Assembly (NCBI RefSeq): GCF_033239625.1
Contig: NZ_BTCK01000007.1
Coordinates: forward strand, 112,887 to 176,886
Length of the DNA stretch: 64,000 nt
Direction of reading: 5' to 3'
Source of the DNA: Paenibacillus_T sp033239625
GTDB taxonomy: Bacteria > Bacillota > Bacilli > Paenibacillales > Paenibacillaceae
Part shown: positions 45,748-55,000 of the stretch, in pieces
Position numbering within the stretch: position 1 is the first letter of the stretch
Layout of the letters: the number at the start of each line of letters is the position of its first letter
Made by a program: the position numbers and the translations under genes
Notes under the pieces: generated by a model
Database searches by the model: none
What the model was told of the DNA's origin: nothing
The model's input: only the letters and a program-made list of their open reading frames with translations

Positions 45748-47523
45748 ATGGTATTGTCAGCAAACACGGCCGGCGGACAACAGGGGATCAAAATCGTATG
45801 GTTGATGTGTATCGGAATTTTCCTATGCATGATCGACACGACCATCATGAATATCGCTTTGCCAAGTATTCAACAGAGCTTGAACGTATCTTTGGAGAAA
45901 ATGTCTTGGGTGCTGAACGTCTACACGATGTCAATCGCGGTTCTCGCCATTCCGCTCGGTCGTTTCGCGGAACTGCTAGGACGGGGCAAGGTTTATGTCG
46001 GCGGGCTCGTTATCTTCTGCTTAGGATCGCTGCTATGCGCGCTGTCGTCCAGCGGAGATATGCTGATCGTATCACGCTTCATTCAAAGCGTCGGCGCGGC
46101 TATTCTGCTGCCTAGCAGCTTTACGATCGGCGTATCGGCAATGCCCATAGAGAAGCGCGGCGTCGCGTTATCGATTCTCGGCGTCATGCAAGGGCTGTCT
46201 GCTGCGATGGGACCGGCAATCGGCGGCATTATTACGCAGAACGTGTCTTGGGAGTGGGTGTTCCTCGTTAACGTGCCGATCAGCATCATTGCACTCGTGC
46301 TCGTCCTGATGAACTTGAACTTGCGTAATGAGCCGAGAGTGAAAGCGAAGAACGACTGGCTTGGCCTCATCCTGTGCAGCGCTTCGATCTTCACCCTCAC
46401 GCTCGTCCTGATCAAGGGCGGCGAGTGGGGCTGGACAAGCGGGAATGCTTGGGCATGTTATATTGCCTCCGCCTTAACATTCGTTGTCTTCATTCTGGTA
46501 GAGAAGCGATTATCCTATGCCATGGTCAATCTGAAGCTGTTCCATGATCGATTTTTCGTGGGTTCGTCGGCGTTGATGGTTGTAGGCAATATTTTTCTCA
46601 TCGGCGTAATGGTTCTGCTGCCAACCTTTCTGACAAGGATGATGGATAAGACGGAGTTTACGGCGGCTCTGATGGTAACGCCGGTCTCGTTCATGATCTT
46701 CCTTATTGCACCTATCGCTTCACTGCTTATTAAGTTGATGGGCAAGACGGCTGTTATTATTTCCGGCTTCGTTCTGATGGGATTCTCTTATGAACTGCTG
46801 AGCCATCTGAACATCGGGTCGTCAACGCTTCAGATCGTAATCGCATGCCTCCTGCTTGGCGCAGGGTACGGGATGATCGTAGGCCCGATTACGGTCATGG
46901 GCGCTTCATCCTTCCAGGGTGAGCTGCTCGCCGCCTCCCAAGGCGTTATGCAGATGTTCCGCCAAGTGGGCATGGTGCTGGCTATCGCGATCTTCGTAGC
47001 GGCATTGACCCATAATATGAAGGTTCGCGAGCAAGAGAGCCTTGATTATGCGAAGCAGCAGCTCGTTGCAATCGACTTGGAACAATCGGTCAAGGACACG
47101 GTGCTGGCCAATGTCGAGCACAAGATCGATGAGCAGAATGTCAGCGGTCAAGAGGCTCAGCAGCAGGGCAGCGACGTGTATGTAACGCCTGAACGCCGCC
47201 AGCAATTGATAGACGAGGCAGTTGCGGTCGAGCTCGCGAAGGTGCCGGCCGACCAACAGGATGCGGAGAAGGCTGGCATTGAGAAAGCTGTATCGGCCGC
47301 AGTGGATGAGAGAATCATTTCGATTACGAAGCAGCTGGACGAATACTCGGCTGACGTTCAGACCCACACGATCGACAGGATGGCAGGCAGCTTCGCCAGC
47401 TTGTATAAGAACGCAATGCCGATTATATTCGCTTCAGCGGTCCTCGGATTCGTCTTCTGGGAGAAACGCCGCAAGGTTGTAACGGAAGTCGGCGCAGACA
47501 AGGTGAAGGTAGGCAACCTATAG
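45748..47523 (+). CDS. DHA2-family MFS drug exporter (14 TMS)
   Basis: The 591-residue protein starts with LMCIGIFLCMIDTTIMNIALPSI (motif D1-like, residues 18-40). It has PLGRFAELLGRGKVYVGGL (motif A) and the antiporter motif C-like GVMQGLSAAMGPAIGG. Fourteen hydrophobic segments are expected. Residues about 425-555 form a long, charged, helical insert before the last membrane span, containing many Glu, Lys and Gln; this is unusual for EmrB-type proteins. Position right after the biosynthetic operon suggests product efflux. It is followed by a strong terminator. Confidence 0.92.
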   Translation: MVLSANTAGGQQGIKIVWLMCIGIFLCMIDTTIMNIALPSIQQSLNVSLEKMSWVLNVYTMSIAVLAIPLGRFAELLGRGKVYVGGLVIFCLGSLLCALSSSGDMLIVSRFIQSVGAAILLPSSFTIGVSAMPIEKRGVALSILGVMQGLSAAMGPAIGGIITQNVSWEWVFLVNVPISIIALVLVLMNLNLRNEPRVKAKNDWLGLILCSASIFTLTLVLIKGGEWGWTSGNAWACYIASALTFVVFILVEKRLSYAMVNLKLFHDRFFVGSSALMVVGNIFLIGVMVLLPTFLTRMMDKTEFTAALMVTPVSFMIFLIAPIASLLIKLMGKTAVIISGFVLMGFSYELLSHLNIGSSTLQIVIACLLLGAGYGMIVGPITVMGASSFQGELLAASQGVMQMFRQVGMVLAIAIFVAALTHNMKVREQESLDYAKQQLVAIDLEQSVKDTVLANVEHKIDEQNVSGQEAQQQGSDVYVTPERRQQLIDEAVAVELAKVPADQQDAEKAGIEKAVSAAVDERIISITKQLDEYSADVQTHTIDRMAGSFASLYKNAMPIIFASAVLGFVFWEKRRKVVTEVGADKVKVGNL

Positions 47524-47565
47524 TAACCTATAGCCTTCGACAACTTAAGTCTATTGCATGAGGGA

Positions 47566-47600
47566 TAGCCTGTTGAGACATTCTCAACAGGCTATTTTTT
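47566..47600 (+). terminator. strong intrinsic terminator after the exporter gene
   Basis: TAGCCTGTTGAGA (47566-47578) pairs with TTCTCAACAGGCTA (ending at 47594) in a 13-bp stem with a tiny loop, followed by TTTTTT. It separates the exporter from the agr locus. Confidence 0.92.
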
Positions 47601-47613
47601 ACTTGCATTGACA

Positions 47614-47642
47614 TTTACATGGCTTTTTCGCACGCCTATGAA
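47614..47642 (+). promoter_or_regulatory. probable promoter of agrBD
   Basis: TTTACA (47614-47619) and TATGAA (47637-47642) are 17 bp apart, 120 bp before agrB. A TTGACA at 47608 has no well-placed -10. On the minus strand GCGCAGTTACG (47643-47653) resembles the repeat seen before the PKS operon, but alone and not in a 21-bp pair. The leader to 47761 shows nothing else clear. Confidence 0.4.
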
Positions 47643-47761
47643 GCGTAACTGCGCTTATAACAATCACCCATGATGGAAATACTAGCTGATAAGGTCATTC
47701 GCGTCATCTTGGTCTATCGTCTAGTAAGATAAGGACATAAGAGGTGAGGTGATCAAACGAT

Positions 47762-48385
47762 ATGCAAGAGCAGCAAGTTGTAAGAATGGGTTTTACGGAA
47801 ACGATAGCAAGCCGCTGTGCCACATGGCTCAGTGCCCAGAATAACGGAGACCACATCGCGTATTTGAAAATGAAGCTGGGCATCGAAATGCTCCTCATAA
47901 ACGTGACCAAGACTTTAATCGTTTACGGAGTTTCGCTAGTCTGTCATCTGTTTTTCCAGACGCTTATTCTTCACGGTGCCTATTACGCTGTCCGCCGATA
48001 TTCCTTCGGACTGCATGCAAGCACAAGCCTGAACTGCACCTTGGTCAGCATCCTCATGTTTGTTGGCACTCCGCAACTGAGCCCTTACATCAACCTCTCG
48101 AATCTTGCCGTCGTCGGATTAGGCCTCTTGTTCGCTGCTTTGCTCTACCGCTATGCGCCGGCGGACACAGACAAGTTCCCGCTTATTGGCGCTGAGCGCA
48201 GAAGGAAGTTAAGAAGGTTGTCCGCTGCTACGTCGCTGATTATTACGCTTATCGCAATTATTGCATCGAGTCCAACGGTGACAGCCTTGCTTATGCTGGG
48301 CGTCGCGCTGCAGATCATAACGATCATGCCTATTACATATAAATTATTAAAGAGGAGTGTTAGAAATTATGAAAAATATGAGTGA
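47762..48385 (+). CDS. agrB: AgrB-type accessory gene regulator membrane protease
   Basis: The 207-residue membrane protein has AgrB-like length. It contains the signature RRYSFGLHASTSLNC, with the catalytic His85 and Cys92 seven residues apart as in staphylococcal AgrB. Several hydrophobic spans follow. AgrB cleaves the C-terminal tail of AgrD and closes the thiolactone ring. GAGGTGAGGTG precedes ATG 47762. The 3' end overlaps agrD by 17 bp in another frame, suggesting coupled translation. Confidence 0.93.
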   Translation: MQEQQVVRMGFTETIASRCATWLSAQNNGDHIAYLKMKLGIEMLLINVTKTLIVYGVSLVCHLFFQTLILHGAYYAVRRYSFGLHASTSLNCTLVSILMFVGTPQLSPYINLSNLAVVGLGLLFAALLYRYAPADTDKFPLIGAERRRKLRRLSAATSLIITLIAIIASSPTVTALLMLGVALQIITIMPITYKLLKRSVRNYEKYE

Positions 48386-48536
48386 GAGAATGGTAGAGGG
48401 TATTAAAGATCAATTGTCGAAAACGATGGGAAGGCTCGCCATTAAGACCGGAGAAGTGACGATGGAAACATCCTGCCTGATGTTCGGTTACGAGCCTAGC
48501 ATTCCGCAAGAGCTCTTGAAATCGTCCAGCAAATAG
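48369..48536 (+). CDS. agrD: AgrD autoinducing-peptide precursor (55 aa)
   Basis: This small gene starts at ATG 48369, inside the end of agrB, and ends at TAG 48534-48536. The N-terminal half is an amphipathic helix (ERMVEGIKDQLSKTMGRL). The rest contains Cys36 in CLMFGYEPSIPQELL. In staphylococcal AgrD the ring Cys is followed by four residues, then an acidic tail with PKEL; here Cys to the IPQEL proline is also ten residues. The predicted signal is therefore a five-residue thiolactone ring Cys-Leu-Met-Phe-Gly with a short N-terminal tail of unknown length. The lysine/serine-rich extreme end is less acidic than usual. Confidence 0.88.
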   Translation: MKNMSERMVEGIKDQLSKTMGRLAIKTGEVTMETSCLMFGYEPSIPQELLKSSSK

Positions 48537-48575
48537 TCATTTTACAATAAAAAAAGAACAGGAGCTTTTACCATA

Positions 48576-48612
48576 AACCGCCTTCATCAGCTCATGATGA
48601 GGGCGGTTCTTT
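48576..48612 (+). terminator. terminator or attenuator between agrD and agrC
   Basis: AACCGCCTTCATCA (48576-48589) pairs with TGATGAGGGCGGTT (48595-48608) in a long stem with one G-T pair, followed by CTTT. The short U-tract may allow read-through to agrC. Confidence 0.82.
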
Positions 48613-48636
48613 GCGTTATTAACTTAACTAACTTAA

Positions 48637-48666
48637 TTGACAATAATTTACGATAAAGGTTAATAT
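48637..48666 (+). promoter_or_regulatory. promoter of agrCA
   Basis: TTGACA (48637-48642) and TAATAT (48661-48666) are 18 bp apart, with an A+T-rich context. The -35 is preceded by ACTTAACTAACTTAATT, two copies of ACTTAA 9-10 bp apart. Read on the other strand these are GTTA-type sequences, but the spacing does not fit LytTR pairs. AAAGGTGG precedes the agrC ATG at 48759. Confidence 0.65.
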
Positions 48667-48758
48667 AAACTCGGTTCTGTAGTTCATTCATAGAGGTGAG
48701 GATAATCCAATCAATTACAGCGGGAGCGTTCTTATAAATTAATTAAAGGTGGCTAGTT

Positions 48759-50084
48759 ATGATTACGTTTATAGCCTCGCTTATACAGATGGCGACATAC
48801 TGCTTCTCTATCCCGATATTAATGAACCGTAGAATCGGAGTAGGCCTCTTCTTGATTATGATGGCAGGGTTCCAAACGATAGGAATGGCTCTATTGCCGC
48901 TGATAGGCGCGATGAGCAGTCTTGTCATATTAGTATTTATGGTAGGCTGCCTATACTTCATGTGTCGACGATGGCTGCTAAGCATCACGATTGCCGTCAT
49001 TCCGATGATTATGTTGGTTGTCAGCGATTATGTAATCAATTTGTTTATGCTGCAATTTTTTAATCTATCAACCACGGATATACAGAATGATTATCTCCTC
49101 GAAGGAGTAGTCGGCATTATGCTGCTGACCTTCGCTTTATGCTACCTCGGAAGATATCTATTCGGAACAATGCGAGATCATGAGCCATTCTTTCGTCGTT
49201 ACGGTATCCTTCTTACCGGGATGGTGGTCATTATCCTTCTCATTTTCTATTTGAATATATGGATCGGCCAGCAGCAAGGGTTTTCGAACGAGAACATCCG
49301 TGCGAATAGCATCTTGTTCTTATTTTATTTCATTCTTCTAATCGGGGTCTGCTTTGTACTCATTCGAATCATGATGAAAGAAACCGATTTGCAGAATAGG
49401 CAGGTACAGTATGATCGTTTGACGGAATATACGGAGAACCTGGAGCAGCTGTATATGGACATGCAGAAATTCCGCCACGACTATATCAACATTCTGCTGA
49501 CGATGTCGGAGTACATTCGTTCGGGAGACGTGGAGCGATTGGCGCGCTACTTCAATGAACGAATCATGCCGATCAGCCAAGGGATGCAGTCGAATAACTA
49601 CAAGCTGGGCGCGCTGCACAATGTAAAGCTGCAGGAGCTTAAGGGCATCTTGTCCTCCAAGCTGATCAAAGCGCAGGAGCTGAAGATCGATGCGGTTATT
49701 GAAGTCGTAGAGCCGATTGAGCAGATCAATATGGATTCCGTCCAGCTGTGTCGCTGTCTTGGCATCATTCTGGACAATGCAATAGAGGAAGCGATTCAAT
49801 GCGAGAAGCCAAACGTACGGGTAGCCGTCATTAAACGGGATCCATCGGTGCTCATTGCAGTCACGAACAGCTGCCGCAGCAATACGCCCGAGCTTTACCG
49901 AATATTTGAACGAGGCTTCTCGACCAAAGGGACGAATAGGGGGCTTGGTCTTAGCAACCTGAAGGAGATAGTCGCCAAGTCGGAGAGCACAACGCTCGAT
50001 ACGCAGATTTTGAACGGAGAGTTCATCCAACTGCTCGAGGTGCACAGTGCGCCGGTAACGACGAAATCTAGAATGACTGGTTGA
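48759..50084 (+). CDS. agrC: AgrC-type sensor histidine kinase
   Basis: The 441-residue protein has about six membrane spans in residues 1-215. A coiled linker (KETDLQNRQVQYDRLTEYTENLEQL) leads to the GHKL-type kinase core: phospho-acceptor motif FRHDYINILLTM, N-box GIILDNAIEEA and G-box NRGLGLSNLKEI. This is the AgrC plan. It should bind the AgrD-derived peptide outside and phosphorylate the next gene product. It lies 28 bp before agrA. Confidence 0.93.
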   Translation: MITFIASLIQMATYCFSIPILMNRRIGVGLFLIMMAGFQTIGMALLPLIGAMSSLVILVFMVGCLYFMCRRWLLSITIAVIPMIMLVVSDYVINLFMLQFFNLSTTDIQNDYLLEGVVGIMLLTFALCYLGRYLFGTMRDHEPFFRRYGILLTGMVVIILLIFYLNIWIGQQQGFSNENIRANSILFLFYFILLIGVCFVLIRIMMKETDLQNRQVQYDRLTEYTENLEQLYMDMQKFRHDYINILLTMSEYIRSGDVERLARYFNERIMPISQGMQSNNYKLGALHNVKLQELKGILSSKLIKAQELKIDAVIEVVEPIEQINMDSVQLCRCLGIILDNAIEEAIQCEKPNVRVAVIKRDPSVLIAVTNSCRSNTPELYRIFERGFSTKGTNRGLGLSNLKEIVAKSESTTLDTQILNGEFIQLLEVHSAPVTTKSRMTG

Positions 50085-50112
50085 CCAGTCCACGCAAGGA
50101 GGCGAATTGACG

Positions 50113-50847
50113 ATGCTTGAAGTGTTTATTTGTGAAGATGATCCGCAGCAGCGCAGCCAGATTACGAAGTATGTGTCCGACTACATTATGATCGAGAACC
50201 TGGACATGAAGATCGTCGTATCGACAGGAAATTCAGAAGATGTGATCGACTATTTGCGCAACAATCAGGTGACGGGACTTTATTTTCTCGATGTGGACCT
50301 GAAGGAAGATAAAAGCGGTATTGCGCTCGGGGCGGAGATTCGCCAATATGACAACCAAGGAGCGATCGTGTTCATCACGACGCACTCGGAGCTTACGTAT
50401 CTTACGTTCACTTATAAGGTCGAAGCGATGGACTATATAACGAAGGACAAATTCACCGATATCCAGAGGCGAATCATCGATTGCATTGATACGGCTAATC
50501 AACGTTACCTTATGAACAAGCACAGCAACCGTAAGGTTTTCCAGACCAAGTCCGGCGACAAAATGATCGGTGTCGATTACAGCGACATCCTGTTCTTTGA
50601 GACCTCCTCCCAACTGCACAAAATCATTCTTCACGCGACCAATCGACAAGTCGAATTTTACGGCAAGCTCAAAGATATTCTCGAGATGGACAGCCGCTTC
50701 TATCGCTGCCACAACTCGTACGTCGTGAACAAGGACAATATCGCCGAGGTCGATATGTCGAAGCGGGAAATTCGAATGACGAACGGTCAGATTTGCTATG
50801 CATCCAGCCGTTTTCTCAAAGGATTGAAGGATATCGTGCAGCATTAA
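50113..50847 (+). CDS. agrA: AgrA-type LytTR response regulator
   Basis: The 244-residue protein has a receiver domain with the acidic pocket in FICEDD and the phospho-acceptor Asp in YFLDVDL. The C-terminal LytTR DNA-binding domain (about 145-240) contains FQTKSGDKMIGVDYSDILFFET, FYGKLKDI, FYRCHNSYVVNKDNI and a basic end. LytTR regulators bind pairs of direct repeats spaced 20-22 bp. ATG 50113 fits AAGGAGG at 50096-50102 better than the TTG at 50107. It is followed by a terminator. The repeats before the ABC and PKS operons are candidate targets. Confidence 0.93.
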   Translation: MLEVFICEDDPQQRSQITKYVSDYIMIENLDMKIVVSTGNSEDVIDYLRNNQVTGLYFLDVDLKEDKSGIALGAEIRQYDNQGAIVFITTHSELTYLTFTYKVEAMDYITKDKFTDIQRRIIDCIDTANQRYLMNKHSNRKVFQTKSGDKMIGVDYSDILFFETSSQLHKIILHATNRQVEFYGKLKDILEMDSRFYRCHNSYVVNKDNIAEVDMSKREIRMTNGQICYASSRFLKGLKDIVQH

Positions 50848-50868
50848 TCGAATGTATGAATGGACTTG

Positions 50869-50891
50869 ACCGTCCTATCAAGGACGGTTTT
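50869..50891 (+). terminator. terminator after agrA
   Basis: ACCGTCCT (50869-50876), loop ATCA and AGGACGGT (50881-50888) form an 8-bp hairpin followed by TTTT. Confidence 0.87.
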
Positions 50892-50925
50892 CTCATCGAA
50901 CAACGATTAGGAGGCTGGCTGCTGT

Positions 50926-51690
50926 ATGATTTCAATCGATCTATCCAACAAGACGGCGCTCGTTACAGGAGCAACTGGTGAGCTTGGACGTGTCATTGCG
51001 CGTACGCTTGCGCAGAGCGGGGCCGATATTATCATTCACTACCACAGCAGTGAAGCGAAGGCGAAGCAACTGCAGCAAGAGATTGAGCAGCTTGGCCGTC
51101 AAGCGTTTATCGTGCAAGCGGATATGGGGCGGCTGGAATCGGTTCAGCGAATGCAATCGCAGGTGGCAGAGCAGTTCCAACTGCCGGACATCGTCGTCGC
51201 TAACGCTGTTTCTCAATATAAATGGACGTCCGTTCTTGAACAGGATGTAGCGGATTATGTTGATCAATTCAACACAACCGTATTGCAGCTTGTTCATGCG
51301 ACCAAAGCATTCGTGCCGCATATGATTGAGCAACGCGGCGGCCGCGTCATTGCGATCAATACGGAGTGTGCGATGCAGAATTTCCCGACGCAGTCGGCTT
51401 ATGTAGCGGGCAAACGGGGAATGGATGGTGTTTGCCGCGTATTGGCGCGTGAGATTGGCGAATATCAGATTACGGTGAACCAAGTGGCGCCAGGTTGGAC
51501 GATCAGCGAACGGGATCGCTTGAATGGCACTGAACGCAGTGAAGGTTATGACAGTCAAGTGCCGCTGCGCCGCCGGGGTACGGACCAAGAAATCGCCAAT
51601 GTCGTTGCCTTCCTGGCATCCGATCTTGCGAGCTTTATAACGGGCGCCTATGTTCCTGTCTCGGGCGGGAATGTCATGCCAACAATCTAG
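50926..51690 (+). CDS. short-chain dehydrogenase/reductase
   Basis: The 254-residue protein has the SDR cofactor motif TGATGELG and the catalytic YVAGK. The position of the usual catalytic Ser, 13 residues before the Tyr, holds Thr (NTECAM). Length and DIVVANA (NAG-like) fit a classical SDR; the C-terminal SFITGAYVPVSGG is typical of FabG-like enzymes. It is transcribed alone between two terminators. The ribosome site is TTAGGAGG. The substrate is unknown, and there is no evidence that it belongs to the polyketide pathway. Confidence 0.88.
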   Translation: MISIDLSNKTALVTGATGELGRVIARTLAQSGADIIIHYHSSEAKAKQLQQEIEQLGRQAFIVQADMGRLESVQRMQSQVAEQFQLPDIVVANAVSQYKWTSVLEQDVADYVDQFNTTVLQLVHATKAFVPHMIEQRGGRVIAINTECAMQNFPTQSAYVAGKRGMDGVCRVLAREIGEYQITVNQVAPGWTISERDRLNGTERSEGYDSQVPLRRRGTDQEIANVVAFLASDLASFITGAYVPVSGGNVMPTI

Positions 51691-51734
51691 TCGCATTATA
51701 TATAGTAGGAAGACATTATTATTGCCGAGGAAAT

Positions 51735-51772
51735 AGACCGCTCTCTAGCGCATAGGGAGCGGTCTTTGTGTT
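51735..51772 (+). terminator. terminator after the SDR gene
   Basis: AGACCGCTCTCTA (51735-51747) pairs with TAGGGAGCGGTCT (51753-51765) with one T-G pair, followed by TTGTGTTGTT. Confidence 0.85.
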
Positions 51773-51941
51773 GTTGGTCGATAATCGAGCAAACATGTGC
51801 ATCCGATTGCTTCTTCTGTTGACTTACGGGATAGAAGGCTACGATCTGCATCAATTATTGTTCGAACCACAGGTAAATTAGGGAAGTTGGTCTATGAAAG
51901 GTTGTTGCTTTTTAGTTCCAAAGACTCTTGTTCAAAAATTG

Positions 51942-51962
51942 TACAGTTTTGATTGCTACAAT
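51942..51962 (+). promoter_or_regulatory. extended -10 promoter of the SLH surface protein gene
   Basis: In the 334-bp gap 51691-52024, after the terminator, TTGCTACAAT gives an extended -10 (TG-C-TACAAT, -10 at 51957-51962). GTACAGTTTTG just upstream (GTT at 51946) is close to an AgrA half-site, but no partner lies 21 bp away. The rest of this gap is A+T-rich with nothing else recognised. Confidence 0.45.
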
Positions 51963-52024
51963 TAGTGTCAGACCTTCCTGGCTGATAAAGCCGAGGAAAT
52001 ATGGGGGAACAAGGGGAGACTGGC

Positions 52025-55000
52025 GTGTTAAGTGAAAGGACAAATCACGGTAACAAGTTAGGCAGAAAATCGCTGCGCAATCAGCTTCTTGCCATAACAT
52101 TGACGGGGGCGATGCTATCAGGCTCGCTGCTTGTGCCGCCAAGTCAGGCGGAAGCTGCTGTTGATCCAGGATCGATTGGCGCTGTCTTTATGACAGATAC
52201 CGATAACTGGGGCGGCGGCGCTGCCTCGAGTGTTGCCGATGGGGATTTGGACCTTAGTCTGAAGAACCAGAATAAGGCGACTGGCGACAACTATGCCAAA
52301 TACCCGATTGATTTCAAAATTACGGGTGTTACGAAGAAACCAGTCAAGAGCGCACAGCTTCTCATCCGAGCTTATGATGTGGATGAATATAAGGAGGCAC
52401 TGGCCGCAAGCGGTGAATGGGACCGTGTCTACTTCTCGTCCGAAGCTTCCGATATTGCGCTAGGCAGCTCCTATACGACATGGCCGACCAGCAGCCAATG
52501 GAATACGGTTGTGAAGGCTTCCGGCATCGGTACAGACAGCTCAACGAACGGTGCTAACTATAAGAAAGAAATGCCTCAGCGGGCGTACCTAGGCACGTTA
52601 TCTGGTCAGGACGCGAGATGGAATACAACAGTCTTGTCGTTCTCGCCAACCGAATTCGATCGCATTGGGTTAGGCGACAACTTCGTAGGCGTAACGATTC
52701 ATCACTACTATCAAGACGTTCGGACCACCTCGAGCACACCAAACACGAACTGGTCGATGACGATCGATTGGGGCCAGCTTATTATTGACGGCGGTGATCG
52801 GGCGACAGGCGAGATCACCAAAACAGGTCTCAAGGTTGAGAAAGGCAAAGTGACGGTTGATACGAGCTTCCTGCCCAAAGTAACCGGCAACAATTTTGCT
52901 GGAGAAGTGAACGTCATTGAGAAAGCCGTTGTGAACGGTCAAGTCATCGAACGCAACCTCGGCATCCAGCAGAAGCTGTTCCCGACTCCTGCAGTGGGCA
53001 CGGAAGTGAACTGGAATAATATCACCATCTCCGACACCGGCATCGATCCTGCCAAGGAGTACATCGTTAACGTCGTACTATTCGATGACCGCGGCAGCAA
53101 CGGCGGTGCGAAAGATACTACGAGCGGTACAAACCCGGGTAAAGCGGAGCATGTCGTAACGTTCTCGACGCTTGATCCGATTGTGCAGGATTTTGCAAAG
53201 TCGGGTCTTCGTTCTGCTCCTACAGCGTTTACGAAGGCAGACTTTCAAAATCATTACTTCAAGCTGAACGGCGGCGCGGCTAACGGCACGAATCTGCAGT
53301 CGGTTCGCATTTCTGAACTGCCGGATTCGGCTAAGGGCAGCCTTCAACTGAATGGGACGCCTGTTACGGCTGGTCAATTGATTCCGGCAGGCGACCTGCC
53401 CAATCTGGCATTCGTTCCAGTAGCAGCGGGCTTCGACGGGACTGTGACGTTCAAGTGGAACGGCTTCAACGGGACGAAATTCGCGACCGATGATGCGACA
53501 GTTACGATCAACAGCTCGCCAGAGGTACAGGATTTTGTGAAAATCGCCAAGTTCGGCGATTTTACGCTGCCGATTACACTCGGCGATTTTACAGCTCATT
53601 ATATCGATCCAGGCAGTGAATCGATTGAAGGCGTTAAGGTCGTTACGCTTCCCGATTCATCGAAAGGCAAGCTGGCTCTTGATAATGGATCCGGACAGTA
53701 CACGGATATTACGGAGGGGCAGGAGCTGTCGTTAACGCAAGCGGCGCATGTTGTCTTTATTCCTGAGACAGATGCGACAGGTACGACATCGTTCCAATGG
53801 AATGGCTCTGACGGTCTTCAATTCGCCCATGAGTCGAAGACGGTTACGATCATTATTAATCGCCCGCCGGTTGTGCAAGACATCGTCATGAATGGCCAGA
53901 AGGGTAATCCGACTGCATTCTCGACGAATGATTTTGCTAAAGCAGCCTCTTTCGAGGATGCAGACGGCGATACGCTGCAGCAGGCACGTATAACCGTTCC
54001 GACTGGTTTTGCCAGCATCGGAACGCTCAAGTATACGAAGACAGGAGCTGGCAATACAGCAATTGCTCCAGGTCAAACGGCTGTTCTGACGGCAAACGAG
54101 CTTGCGACGCTTGTATTCACGCCTGTGGCTAATCTTGCAGATGGAGTCGTTCCAGCGTTTACTTGGATCGGCAGCGACGGCATGCATGATTCTACGCAGT
54201 CCGCTCAAGTGAAGATCAATTACAACGGCATCCCAACTGCAGCTCCGGTTACTTATACAGTGGATGAGGGGACGCCTGCGGTTAACGTGGTGCTGCAAGG
54301 CAGTGATGCAGAGTCCGCATCGGACAAGCTGGCCTATGTGATCGAAGCAGCGCCGACACACGGTACGCTTGCGGCAGACTCGACGAATCCGCATGGAGCG
54401 GCTTGGATTTATACGCCGGACAACGGATTTACGGGTAAGGAAAGCTTTACTTATTCGGTTATCGACGAAGGCAATCAGAAGAGCACGCCGGCAGACGTTG
54501 TCATTGATATTCAGAAACCGCTGGATGGCTGGGTCGGCAATAAGCAACAAGGCGATCCGACGGTAGTCAAAGCACAGCCGGATCATGGACTGCAGCTATC
54601 TGCGATCAGCTCGCATCTCGCGGCATCTGTGACGGCGAATGTAGACGGAACGGCTGTTCCGCTTCAGCTTTCTAACGCTTCGACATGGCAAACGGATGGA
54701 TATAAGCTGTGGGTGAACACGACGTTCGTGCTCCCATCGGACACGACAAGCGGTACACATACCGTTACGTTCACGGCATCGGACACGCTAGGTGCAGTCG
54801 TACAGACCGAATTGCCATTGAAGCTGGCAGATAACAAGTTTTATATCGCAGCAGCAGGATTGCCAACTGCTTCGACCTTAGACTACACCGATAATGAAGG
54901 AGCGGCATCGATTAAGGTGACCCTGCAAGGCAGCGATCCTGAGACAACATCGGATAAGCTGACTTACACAATCGAGGGCAACCCGACGAAAGGTACGTTG

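Noticed and set aside
47643..47661. A paired LytTR site at the agrBD promoter
   Set aside because: Only single minus-strand GTTA-type half-sites 12 bp apart were found; the 21-bp spacing is missing, so autoregulation is not claimed.
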